The notes under the pieces were generated by a model. That model was not told the DNA's origin. It worked only from the letters and a program-made list of their open reading frames with translations, and did not search any database. A program made the position numbers and the translations under genes. Below, piece by piece: positions 11,173 to 20,949 of a stretch of 64,000 bases of DNA. The stretch is taken from contig NC_057792.1 in the NCBI RefSeq assembly GCF_014905175.1, positions 12,255,321 to 12,319,320 on the forward strand, written 5' to 3'. Source of the DNA: Aphidius gifuensis. Taxonomy: Eukaryota > Arthropoda > Insecta > Hymenoptera > Braconidae. The number at the start of each line of letters is the position of its first letter. Position 1 is the first letter of the stretch.

Positions 11173-11687
11173 TAATCGTACTTTAATATAAGAGGCCGTA
11201 CTAGTCGTACAGATCGGTCATGACATTGACCATTGATACCATAAGGATATAAGTCAGGAAAACACTGTAAATCTAAAGATTTTAACGACTTGTAAACTGC
11301 TCCTGTTTGTATTGACTTCATTTGGTATAATTCACTAGAAGTTTTATTTATTCTTTTGCTATACATTGGATTGATTGTGAATTGTTCGTAATATGCTGAT
11401 TTAGAATCAACTACTTGTGTTAAAAAAGCACTTTCTTGGATTAAAGTTCCGTTTACATTTTCTGAGTCAGAAGAACGTTTTTTATTTGCTTCCAAATCAA
11501 GCTCTTTACCATCCATAATATTAATTTTTTCGACTAAACTTTCTTTTAATCCAAGATCATCAGATTCTTCTTCAGAATTATCCTCTACCTCATGATTGAC
11601 ATGTAATTCAACATCGTAATTGCCTAAAGAGTTTAACAATTGTTCAGGGAGTTCGGGTAGGTTAATTTTAGAGTACGGTGAATTCAT
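11145..11687 (-). pseudogene. Helitron polyprotein segment upstream of Rep
   Basis: This 180-residue segment has an acidic N-terminal half. Its C-terminal half matches the conserved Helitron stretch that precedes Rep: SLDLQCFPDLYPYGINGQ followed by a HDRSVRL-type sequence. It overlaps the next segment by 28 nt in another frame, so one indel at about 11145-11172 separates them. It belongs to the same ancestral reading frame and has no independent function that I can name. Confidence 0.8.
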
Positions 11688-11731
11688 ATCTTTTAATATT
11701 TGAAGAGCATCATAAACTTTTTTTATATTAA

Positions 11732-14105
11732 CTAAATTTTCCCATATAATTTTTTTTTTGTAGGTTTATCACGAACTAAAATAAAAGCATCTTGATTGGT
11801 ATTTATTGCGTCGGTTTCAGTACAAATTTTCTTCATAGTTTGCTCTATCGGTAAAGGCAAATGGAATGTTTGACCTATCATTTTCGTTGAACGGTTAGAA
11901 AAAGGGAGATTTTTATTCGCGACTGTTCCTTTTCTTTGAATTATCTGGAAGGCATGGATTCTCTGGATTAACATTAATTCGAAAATATTGAAATTAGAAA
12001 TCTCATTCAATGCCTGGCCTACTTCGAGATCATTCAGAATGCAAGAAGGAGGCAGTAAATTTCTGCGAAAAAAATCTAAACAATATTTGCATACACAGTC
12101 ACTGTCAATGTCTTCGTTCTCTTCAATCCTATTGTGCAAATCTTGCCACATTGAATTTAAGGCTAGATCAAACATTTTGGAATAGTCTCTAACTTCTCTT
12201 CTATAGCAAAGTTTTTTACAAGATAAGCAAATGAATTGTGGAGTGTCTAAAGAATGCTGCAACAACGCCAAAAATGCTGTTTCATGAATTTCTCTAATTA
12301 CATCTTCATCTAGGCAAATCTCTCGTAACTCACAGTCAAGTATACGTCCTTGTTTTTTAACTATATCTAAAATATGATACAAATATTTTATATTCGCAGT
12401 ACTTACTGCGATATCTAGTTTAGAAATATCACGGTATGTTTGTTTGATTGTGTAAATTAAACGTTTGATATAACGAACAGATGGAAAATGTGGTGACAAG
12501 ATTTCAGATACTAAAAATAATGATTGACACGAATCGCCCAAGGAAGAATAACATCCTTGAAAATGTCCCAACTTATCGATTGAATGAGAAATAAAAAATT
12601 GCTTCAGGAATCTTGGGAAAGTTTTTAATTTTATCGAACATAGAATTTCAAGAAGATGCTTATAATTATTGTAAAGGAGCTCGTTTTCTTTTTCTGTTGA
12701 TACTTTATCATCATTCGAAATAATTCTACAGTATACACTACAATTCCAATCTTTCTTCCCACTCTTCCTTAATAAAGGAAGAATATTAGTTGTTTGACCA
12801 TTTACATTCAAAGCAGCAACTATTTTTGACAAATTCTCAAAGTTATAGGCTGTATCAGAAAAATAAGGCTCTGTGGACATAGTATGTCTCGATAAACCAC
12901 AAATATTAGCCCATTTTTCACGTATTTTAGTTGTCGTTTTTCCTTGAACACGTGAATAAAAATACTCTGATTTTCCTTTTAATATTCTGACTGAATTATA
13001 CAATTTATTAACATAACGTTTCCTTTGATAAATAGACCATTTAAAAATTTTTTCTGCTTCAAGTCTTTTTTCTAAATATATTTCACCGTCTAATTTATTG
13101 GAAATATTCTGAATACAAACTTCGGAATTCAATCGAAATTTCATATCATTATCTTTTTCGTTCATTCGCCTGTACTTATATTTTATTTTATTAGCTATTT
13201 TTATTTTCGCAAGAGTTTTTTTTTTTTTTTGAGACATCAATTTTGTATATCTATTATTCAATAATTTTCTTTTATCAAATCTAATGAGTTTGTCTTTGTA
13301 TTTGTTAATATTTTCTTTACGGCCGTCAAAGTCTGAATGAGAGCTAGCAATTATATCTTGTAATGAATCATCTATTTCAATATTTTGTGACTGACGGACA
13401 TCAGTGGTAGAAAAACTGCCACTATTATCAATTTCTATTTCATCTCTTTTCTTTATTTTTTTAATATTCTTTTTAATATCTAAAACAGTTGTACTTCGTC
13501 GTTTCCTGCGGTCATAATTTTTAGCTTCTCTCCTCTTTATTTGTTTTGATGATTGTAAATTTATTTGTTTGTTGGAATCAGATAGAAATGGAAAGTGAGT
13601 GATAGTATTCGTCTCGTATATTTTAAGCAAGTGAGTTCTCATAGAACTATGATCATATGTTGTCAATTCTGGTTTGAGACCAAACAGAATAGATGTGGCA
13701 AAAGCAATTGAATAGGGACCACAGTCATCGGAATTTGGCTGACGTTGAACTTCAAGATATACAAGGAAAGATCTGTTATCCCAATCATAGAAAGGATACA
13801 GTTTTTGTAAATAAATTAATTGATCGTTATCCAAAGTCTTATATCCCAATGAATCATAAATAAATATATTTTTATAGTATTTTAAAAAGTACAAATCCAA
13901 TGATTTCGTCTTGCACTGAATAAAATTTGAATATTTTTTCTATATTTGACAACCGGAACTATTTTATGTAAAGATTGTAAATATAAAGTAGATTGCTGAT
14001 TATAAAAAGAACAATTTGCCATGATCTTTCCAAACAGTTGCATGTGATTATCATTAAGTTGTTTGCCAAGAGAAATAATATTTTTATCAGCAATACCGAG
14101 AGTTA
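11732..14105 (-). pseudogene. Helitron segment: second Ulp1 peptidase plus DUF6570-like region
   Basis: The peptidase begins near 14105 in one frame and includes the catalytic His-Trp at 13897-13902. A one-base shift at about 13893 moves it to the frame that runs to 11732 (722 residues). There it continues with the catalytic Asp (FIYDS, residue 16) and the QRQPNSDDCGPY block with Cys60. A basic middle follows, then a Cys-rich region (FICLSCKKLCYRR, CVCKYC about residues 565-625) and a segment resembling DUF6570, with FELMLIQRIHAFQ and HLPLPIEQT, usual in Helitron N-terminal regions. Ulp1-type enzymes cleave ubiquitin-like modifiers; the role in Helitrons is not known. The DUF label should be checked by profile search. 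Confidence 0.8.
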
Positions 14106-14466
14106 CTGATTGTTCTTTGACTCCAATCGCTTTTGTAAAGGCTGGGATGAATTGTTCAAAGAAATCTCACTTGTTTCAACGATATCAAGAATAGCTGATT
14201 CATTTTCAAATTTTCTTTTTGACTTCAATCTAATTTGTAAGGGCTGCGATGAATTGCTTAAAGAAGATTCACTGATATCAAAAGCTTCTAATCGATTTTT
14301 TGAATTCTGGTTCGTTTTTAATCTTAATTCTAAGGGCTGCGATGAATTGCTCAAAGAACACTCAACTGATTCACTGATATCAAGAGTTTCTAATCGATTT
14401 TTTAAATTTTGGTTTTTTTTCAATCTTAATTCTAAGGGCTGCGATGAATTGCTCAAAGAACACTCA
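14106..14466 (-). repeat. Four-copy coding repeat linking the two Ulp1 domains
   Basis: About 102-105 nt is repeated roughly four times. Each copy encodes SNSSQPLELRLK or a close variant, followed by a charged stretch with (D)ISES. Copy 2 is nearly identical to copy 1, and copies 3-4 are more diverged. The repeat lies in frame order between peptidase 1 and peptidase 2, with frameshifts at both edges (about 14456-14466 and about 14105). Similar Ser/Gln-Leu-rich linkers are flexible; nothing more can be said of function. Confidence 0.75.
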
Positions 14467-15082
14467 GCTCCGAAAAAGTAAGTAGTTTTTTATTTGCATC
14501 ATTGTTATTTCCACCATTTGCTGATATTCTTGGAAATTGGGTAATCCTTCGAGTTTCAAATATATGTAATAAATGTTCTCGCATTCGCTTTATATCATAT
14601 GGATATTGCACCGTACTTTCCGGATCACCTCCGAAAGCGAGAGTGACTGAGTTAGCAATGGCAAACGGACCACAATCTCTTGCATTATTTTGTTTTTGAA
14701 CCGTGTGGATAATAACAGTTTTGTTAACGAAATCATAAAAAGGATAGAGTAGTTGAACTTTTTCTAATAACTGATGGTGCAAAACTTTGGGATTCATGGA
14801 ATCATATACATGGATTTGCTGTAAATCATAAAAAGTGCAAACCCAATGACCTCCTCTCATTTTCCACGCATCAGCGTCAGAAGTTTCCTGAGCAGATGTG
14901 TGTAATACATGAATATGCTTTTTATCTTTAGAAATTGGATTGAGAAATGTCTTTAAAGAAAACATCCAAGTATCTCTAAACTCATACTCACATTGTTCTC
15001 TGAGCAGATTACCAAAGAAATCGATCTCATCGTCAGTTAGCCATCCATCTCCATTGGGATCATTAAATTTAAGTTGAGCCAT
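14453..15082 (-). pseudogene. Helitron N-terminal Ulp1-type (C48) cysteine peptidase domain
   Basis: This is a 209-residue segment opened by an ATG at 15080-15082, which is probably the original start of the Helitron protein. Catalytic residues are visible in order: His79-Trp80 (GGHWVCTFYD), Asp94 (HVYDS), Gln near 129-131 and Cys137 (NNARDCGPFAIA). It ends in a stop where the linker repeat starts in another frame, so the domain itself is intact but detached. The second peptidase domain has the same layout, including the DFFG/QLFG lead-in, which suggests internal duplication. Whether a free peptidase could still be made is unknown. Confidence 0.8.
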
Positions 15083-15123
15083 TATTATATTTATTTATTA
15101 TTGTTCTAAAAAGTGATAATGAA

Positions 15124-15283
15124 CGACTCACACAGAGTGACGAAAACTCTAAAATATGAGTTACAAGACTCGACTTACGAAAAGTGTCAATAAACGACTC
15201 ACGCAAAGTGATAAAAACTCTAAAAAAAGAGTTGCAAGACTCGACTTACAGAAAGTGTCAATAAACGACTCACACAGAGTGAC
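15124..15283. repeat. 71-bp tandem repeat upstream of the Helitron ORF
   Basis: The unit beginning CGACTCACACAGAGTGAC recurs at 15124, 15195 and 15266, giving two full units and part of a third with few differences. It sits 40 nt upstream of the Helitron ATG, so it may be part of the 5' region or promoter. ACTC/GAGT dyads occur inside each unit. Confidence 0.8.
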
Positions 15284-15299
15284 AATAGTTCGAAAAAAT

Positions 15300-16104
15300 T
15301 GATTTTAAGACACAAATATTAAAAAAAAAAAACAATAAAAGATTAACAAAAAATTACGCAAAGTAACTAACACTTATATTTATAATTAGTAGTAAAATAA
15401 TATAATTTCTTCTCCACGAGGAGAAAAAAAAAACAAGGTTAGAACGAAAAAACGTCAAAAAAAAAAAAAAAAAATAGCCTAAAGATGAATAATAAATAAA
15501 AATTGAAGAATATATATTAATTGACTGAACACTGAACTTTAATAGATACAAAAATAACTAATAGTCAACTATTAAACAGTGTGTAATAACTTCAGTATTG
15601 TCAGAACACAAGAAAATAGTAGTTTGGTTGAGATTTGACAGGTTATGCATTAGTGGATCCCGTTCAGCGTTGGGCAAATGGTCGATTTATTACGTTTTAT
15701 ACGTTCATACCAGTATAAAAGCATTGAACGAGTATAATACTCGTATGAACGTATGAAACTCAGGAACGCCTCTTATGGCATCAAAATTGTCTACCATACC
15801 AGCATAAACCTCTCAGCTGTCAAATTTTTGTTAATATGAATAAAGAGCAAACGAATATTATAAACAATATTTGAATATAAAAACAACAACAACAACAACA
15901 TATTTCGATTTGTTGAAATAAATAAAAAGGTAGCAGAAAAATGGCTAAGGAATGGATGTTGCTTATCTTATAATTTTTAAGAAATAAAATAAAGTTAAAA
16001 GTTACTAGACGGTACTGTAGATTGTAAACAATGGCCTTCTCAGCGGCAGCCATGTCTCTCATACTAAAATATTAAAACGAAATGAAATTATGATGTGTAT
16101 TATC
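15300..16104. other. Non-coding A+T-rich stretch with a short palindrome
   Basis: No gene is seen. Homopolymer runs occur at 15317-15480. A palindromic patch at about 15690-15760 has CGTTCATACCAG and CTCGTATGAACG arms, probably a small MITE remnant. A (CAA)n run lies at about 15885-15900. The Helitron 5' terminus is expected in the first part of this interval, but I could not fix it. Confidence 0.4.
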
Positions 16105-16402
16105 ACTGAAATATAATAAAAGTGGAAGGTGAACTCCTATGCTTAGCCAATGCACGGAGTGTCCCCAGAGATAGCAATATATTGGTTGGCATTCCCTCTC
16201 CCTCACGCATGCGCACATTACATCTTGTACAGTCAACGTCAAAACAAACTAGTACTACACGGTATAAAAGTGACATTATATTTCAGTAGTCTCAACCAAT
16301 TATAGTTGACGTGACTGTACCGACAAGGACAACAGGCCAACCATTGAGTTTCTCTTTCGGCGACACGAAGTGTGGCTTCCAGTTTTATTATATTTCAGTG
16401 TG
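16105..16402. mobile_element. MITE-like inverted-repeat element A
   Basis: Terminal arms CACTGAAATATAATAAAA...GGAAG (from about 16106) and CTTCCAGTTTTATTATATTTCAGTG (to about 16400) are inverted. A second inner pair, GTACAGTCAACGTC and GACGTGACTGTAC (about 16228 and 16306), is nested. No coding sequence is present. This is the layout of a small non-autonomous DNA transposon. Confidence 0.65.
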
Positions 16403-16403
16403 T

Positions 16404-16738
16404 ATCATACGCAAGAAGACTAGAAATACAGGAGGATTCACTCCCTATCTCGCTCGTATGAAATCAGCATAAAGAGTGCGGGTAATGCGCGACTTGTATC
16501 GCTTAATGCACAATACAAACATACTCTGACAAGCATCATGTGTATAATGCTCTATTAGTGTTTGTCAGAGCATGTTTGTATTGTGCGCATTGTAAAAAAA
16601 AGCGATACAAGTCGCGCACGTTACCCGGGTACTACTAGCGTCCCTCAATTATGCGGCGACCATATAGCGATACAGTTTTTTGAGGCAAGTTCGTCCTCCT
16701 GTATTTCTAGTCTTCTTGATCATACGCATCTGTGTATT
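16404..16738. mobile_element. Foldback element B, long imperfect palindrome
   Basis: Outer arms (about 16404-16436 and 16694-16738) share AAGAAGACTAGAAATACAGG and its complement. Inner arms (about 16478-16540 and 16560-16628) share ACTTGTATCGCTT, ATACAAACAT and CTCTGACAA with complements. Only about 20 nt separates the inner arms, so the whole can fold into one stem. An apparent open frame over it is a by-product of the arms. Confidence 0.7.
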
Positions 16739-16964
16739 GTAAAGTTCTCCCGATGTGCCATCTTGTGTTATTTATGTATTGTTAATCAATATAGTAATAT
16801 AGTAGTATATTTATATAATAATATAGTAATTGATAATATTATAGTTCTATGCAGTGTTGGACTTTTTTGGTTTTTTGGAATATTATACGCCCTGGATGAT
16901 TCTTAGTTATCACTAAAAAATTTAGTTATTTCTGGTAAAAATTGGACTGTGGCATGTAACCTTG

Positions 16965-17205
16965 GGGTGCGAACTCACAACAAACTGAAATTTCCGCTCG
17001 TAAACATGGCGGCGGTAAAAATAACCAAATTATAACTAAATTCAATAAATTATCACTAATATTACTAAATTTATTGCAAATCCATGGTGTCTCTCCAAGC
17101 TTGTTCTAAAATCACGGACTCGCAATAAATTTAGTAAATTTAGTTATTTTTACAGCCGCCATGTTTACAAGCGGAAATTTTGGCTTGTCGTGAGTTCGAG
17201 CCCTT
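16965..17205. mobile_element. Foldback MITE C, copy 1
   Basis: The left arm carries GAACTCACAACAAACTGAAA, GCTCGTAAACATGGC and AACCAAATTATAACTAAA. The right arm carries the complements up to GCTTGTCGTGAGTTCGAGCC. Arms of about 90 nt flank a centre at about 17085-17110. It is the same family as the next entry, in tandem. Confidence 0.7.
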
Positions 17206-17217
17206 GGTCGAAAGCTA

Positions 17218-17490
17218 TGGGCTCAAATTCACGACAAGCTAAAATTTTCGCTTGTAAACATGGCAGCTGTAAAAAAAACCAAATTATAAGTAAATCTACT
17301 AAATTTATTGCGAATCTGTGATTTTGAAACAAGCTTGACACTGTTAGGCTTGTTTTGCAGTCACGGAGAGACACCACGGATTTGCGGTAAATTTAGTAAA
17401 TTTAGTAATAATTTAGTTATAATTTGGTTATTTTTACAGCCGGAATGTTTACAAGCGGAAATTTTAGCTTGTCGTGAGTTTGAGCCCCGC
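17218..17490. mobile_element. Foldback MITE C, copy 2
   Basis: It begins GGGCTCAAATTCACGACAAG and ends with the near-complement CTTGTCGTGAGTTTGAGCCC. Inner arms again contain TTGTAAACATGG and AAATTTAGTAAATTTAG. It lies directly after copy 1 with the same orientation of features. Confidence 0.7.
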
Positions 17491-17637
17491 ACCCGTATTT
17501 AGAGGATGTTCTCATTAGGGCTTTTTTTCCGATGGCGGCGCTTGTGAAGTTTTTCTATGTAAAATCTATATAAAAAGTTCACAAGCGCCGCCATCGAAAA
17601 AAAAGCCCTAATGAGAACATCCTCTGATTACGGGTGC
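17490..17637. mobile_element. Near-perfect palindromic MITE D, copy 1
   Basis: About 148 bp runs from GCACCCGTATTTAGAGGATG to CATCCTCTGATTACGGGTGC. The arms include GATGTTCTCATTAGGGCTTT and GATGGCGGCGCTTGTGAA with close complements, and the loop is only about 20 nt. Internal similarity of the arms is very high, suggesting a young element. Confidence 0.75.
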
Positions 17638-17877
17638 TGGAATAGCGATCTCTAACCTTACATTTATAACGTCAATAAAAATATAGATATAAGTATAAAA
17701 CTATGTAGATTATATTATTATTATATACATAGATTAGATTATTTAATTCATTTATTGTACATAAAGATATAGTTATTTATAAGTGTAAATAAAATTAACT
17801 GTAAAATCTTTTTTCATTTAATGTTTTAATACGATGACGAATTAATTTATTATTTACTGCGGTCCAATTCACTGGGC
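17638..17877. other. A+T-rich spacer between the two MITE D copies
   Basis: No gene or clear repeat is seen. It has short TATA-rich strings and nothing that translates over a useful length. Confidence 0.4.
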
Positions 17878-18022
17878 GAATTTTTTACAATTTAGGGCTT
17901 TTTTTTGCCGCTGATGGCGCTTGTAAAAATTTTTTTTATATAGATTTCACATAGAAAAGCTTCACAAACGCCACCATCGGAAAAAAAAACGCCCTAATGA
18001 GAACATCCTCTGAATACGGGTG
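17878..18022. mobile_element. MITE D, copy 2, diverged at its left end
   Basis: It holds TTAGGGCTTTTTTTTGCCGC, GATGGCGCTTGTAAA, then the complement ACAAACGCCACCATCGGAAA and GCCCTAATGAGAACATCCTC, ending TACGGGTGC. The left terminal GCACCCGTA is degraded. Confidence 0.65.
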
Positions 18023-18059
18023 CTGCCTCTAATGTCCTACGCTGTTGCAAACTGACTTT

Positions 18060-18445
18060 TTGCTGACTGCGCATTCATTAATAAATCAATAAATAACAGT
18101 GAAATATGTAAAAGTAAAATTTCAAACAAATAATCATTAGTTTATCTATTCGAATTTAAAAATTATTTACTAATATTTGTTTTCTGCTCATTGATAATAT
18201 ATTTTATTTAATTTCTTTTTTTTTATCTTTATATTTTTGATATTAAATGAATTTATAAAACAAAAAATTAATAATATAAAATAAACAATGCAATATTATT
18301 ACCTTTTGAGCACTTGGTCCAGGTTGTGGTAATTTATTAAACGATGACATTGTAGATGTAGAATTTTGATTGATATTTGTAGAATAGAATCCATTTTTCT
18401 AAAAAAAAAAAATAAAAAAAATTGATTAACCTAGAAATTAATTAC
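18060..18445 (-). repeat. Inverted copy of a BEN-gene exon and its introns
   Basis: Read on the minus strand this segment matches 20998-21370: the same intron end (TTTCTAGGTTAAT...TTTTTTAG), a 96-nt exon at 18398-18303 and the same following intron (GTAATAATATTGCATTG and onward). The exon is 32 codons, phase 0, begins KNGFYSTNIN and ends PQPGPSAQK. It lies just downstream of the transposase on the same strand. Confidence 0.85.
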
Positions 18446-20182
18446 AGTAAAACCAAATTGGCATTTGTTTAAGATAATTAATTTTAGAATAAACTTTGAC
18501 TATTTGATCAGGAATACATTGTGAACCGTGAAATAAGGTTTTCAATACCCCGTTTAATGTTTCAAAAGGAAAATAAGACCATGCCCACAATGCCCCGAAA
18601 CGTTCTACGTTGGTTGGTAGATGTAGCAAAAGATGAACATTGTATCGCATGCAATTTTTGCCATACAGTTGTTGAAAATCAACTACAAATTTATTAAGAG
18701 CTGATTTTGCTTTTGAAAAATTTTCGTTCGAGATATATTCCTGTGAAAGCAAGTTTATAGAGTACACCAATAAAAACCAATTATTATAATACTCTTCTTT
18801 CATTATATTTGAAAAGCAAGGTAATGAGTAGTAGAGCAAAAAGTATTTGAATTCTGCTGCAGTTCAATGTTTATAATCGGATATTGGCCGTATATTTCTC
18901 TTGATTTCACAGCATGGATTGATATGCTCTAATCTTCGCTCAATTTTTTCTAAAAATTTTCTCAACGACCAGCTTTTACTGTGATGAACCAAATCGAAAG
19001 TAAGACACACTAAATATTTGACTACTCCTTCAAGCACGGCATGCATGTAATCTGCGGGGCAATCTTCGGGGGTTGAAAGATTATAAATAAGCATGAGAGC
19101 TGACACCCCTTTCACCCCTTTCAATGAAGTAGAAAGGTTATATTTTTCTATCGTTTCCACACACGCAAAATGATAATTTTTGGTCCTCAAAGCATACTCA
19201 GATACAGGATAAATACGTTTACTTTTGGTGCCTTCAGCAATTTCCCCAGGATGGATGCACATGGAACAACCTGATTTATTGCAAAATAATTGAATCACGT
19301 CAGTTATTGAAGTAATAAAATTATTTAAAAAAAAAAAACCAACGATATTGTATAGTAATTTGATTTAATTTTGCTTTATATTTTTTTGTAATCGCTTGCA
19401 ATTGTTTGTTTTCATGATTCATTATAAATAATTTATGAAAAAAAATAAAAATAATAAACTGTTTGAATGAGATTAATATATAATAAATTATCAAAATAAA
19501 CATTTATAATTATTAGAAATATAAGCAAAATTGAATTTTATATTTCTAACAATTTTATTTAATTAAATTATTCTTTCTAATTTATTTATATTCAAGTGAT
19601 TTAACATACCGAATTGTCCGTTGAACTGCTTACAGTTTTGAATCATCGGTCGTGCGATTGAGTCGACAGTTGCTAGTAAAGTGTGGACTTTAACTGTAAT
19701 TACTTGCTCAGAGTATAGCGAACGCGTCTCAATTCCATTGAGGTATAAGTCTTGTAGCTCGTCTATGAAGGGCTTTAAAAACATATTCATTGGTGGCTTA
19801 CATTCAGCAAACCATAGACCACACAATAATATGTTGTTATTTCGAACACAATATGGCAATTCATTGACCACCACTTGAATTGGCCATATCGACCACTTAG
19901 ACGTATTAAAAATGCTTACTCCATCAGTATTCCATTGTATACTGATATCCTCTTTGTTAATAATACCTTGTTCCCTCAAATTTTTATACACCGATCCATT
20001 TATGACGTCACTTTCATTTCTATCAATGGTTTTAAGTTTATAAACGGGACTATTCATCAAACGTACAAGTTGAGGCCGTAATGGTAGGTGATAAAAATAA
20101 GTTTGTGACTGGTCTAGACTTTGCTTATTGTATTGAACTTTACATTTTTCTTTTTCGTAATTTATTTGTAATATAACGTTTA
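18438..20182 (-). pseudogene. CACTA (En/Spm)-type transposase, two exons, broken
   Basis: Exon 1 (about 20182-19610) contains FYHLPLRPQLVRLM, a QWNTDGVSIF segment with a likely catalytic Asp, and ends in QFNGQFG. An intron (19609-19271, GTATGT...TCAG) joins in phase to exon 2, which continues CSMCIHPGE, a zinc-binding block typical of these transposases, and ADYMHAVLEGVVKYL. A TGA at 18864-18866 sits where the family has a Trp. The same frame continues into a DUF4218-like part (LLYYSLPCF, HLLLHLPTNVERFG, WSYFPFETLNG) to the stop at 18438. The exon 1 acceptor (AATAG at 20183-20187) is less certain. One nonsense codon makes it a pseudogene; the rest is well conserved. Terminal CACTA repeats were not found. 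Confidence 0.8.
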
Positions 20183-20949
20183 CTATTCGTCATTAAAAAA
20201 AAAAAAAACATGTTATAATTATAAATATATTGTTTGATCACATATAATAATTTATTTTATTCTATTCAGATATTATTATGTTTTCCTTTGTTTTTTAGTC
20301 GGTTAAAAATGTTTTTTTTTCAGTAGAAAACGAAAAGTATTAAAAAAATAATTCGATATAAAAGAAAAGAAAATATAAAGCCATCTTGAAAATTCAAAGA
20401 ATAATAACATAATAAGAAAAAAAAAGGACAAATATTGAAATACAGAGAATAAAAAAAAAACAGTGATTTAAGAGTCCCAACACTTCTTTCTTTCTCTCTC
20501 TCTCTCCCTCTTTTTTTGATATTTTTTGTATCGCTCTTTATTATTTTGGGTTTTTAATTTTTTTATTTTTCATAACATTAATTCGAACAATAAAAATAAT
20601 AATACAATAATAGCGTTTCATCATCCCAATAACATAAAAAACTTATATTTAATTTTTTTTTTGTTTCTTTTTTTTTTTTTTTCATTCTTATTGCATCTAA
20701 TTTGAATTGGAATATTTTTTTAAGGCTAGCACAAAATATATAAATCACTTGATTGATAATGTTTTTTTAAATTTCAATAGTTTATCATTAAAAATTTATT
20801 ATAAAAAAAAGAATACCTGTAAAATTTATCCAGTTTTTATTTTTTAGAAATTATTATATTTAATTGTTTTAACAATTATTTTTAAGTTAACAATTGAGTG
20901 AAATATTAAAAATATAGTATATAACAGCAATTATTGTTTTTTTTTTCAG
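20183..20949. other. Divergent intergenic region between transposase and BEN-domain gene
   Basis: This is very A/T-rich with poly-T runs and a (TC)n tract at about 20488-20510. It lies between two head-to-head units, so promoters for both may be here, but no reliable signal stands out. No first coding exon of the BEN-domain gene could be recognised. Confidence 0.35.

Larger units (their letters stand above)
8525..15300 (-). mobile_element. Helitron, 3'-truncated, with tandem Ulp1 peptidase domains
   Basis: One decayed minus-strand reading frame runs from the ATG at 15082 to about 8525. Order of parts: Ulp1-type peptidase 1, a linker of four repeats, Ulp1-type peptidase 2, a long region with Cys-rich fingers and a DUF6570-like segment, the Helitron Rep domain and a PIF1-type helicase. 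The helicase ends before its last motifs, and the usual 3' hairpin and CTRR end are absent, so the 3' end was lost at the Polinton junction. The 5' end (TC) could not be placed but should lie right of the 71-bp repeats at 15124-15283. At least three frameshifts and one or more stops show that it is dead. Confidence 0.85.

Noticed and set aside
16562..16906. 114-codon plus-strand frame
   Set aside because: Its first half is the arm of a foldback element and its second half low-complexity TATAG sequence.
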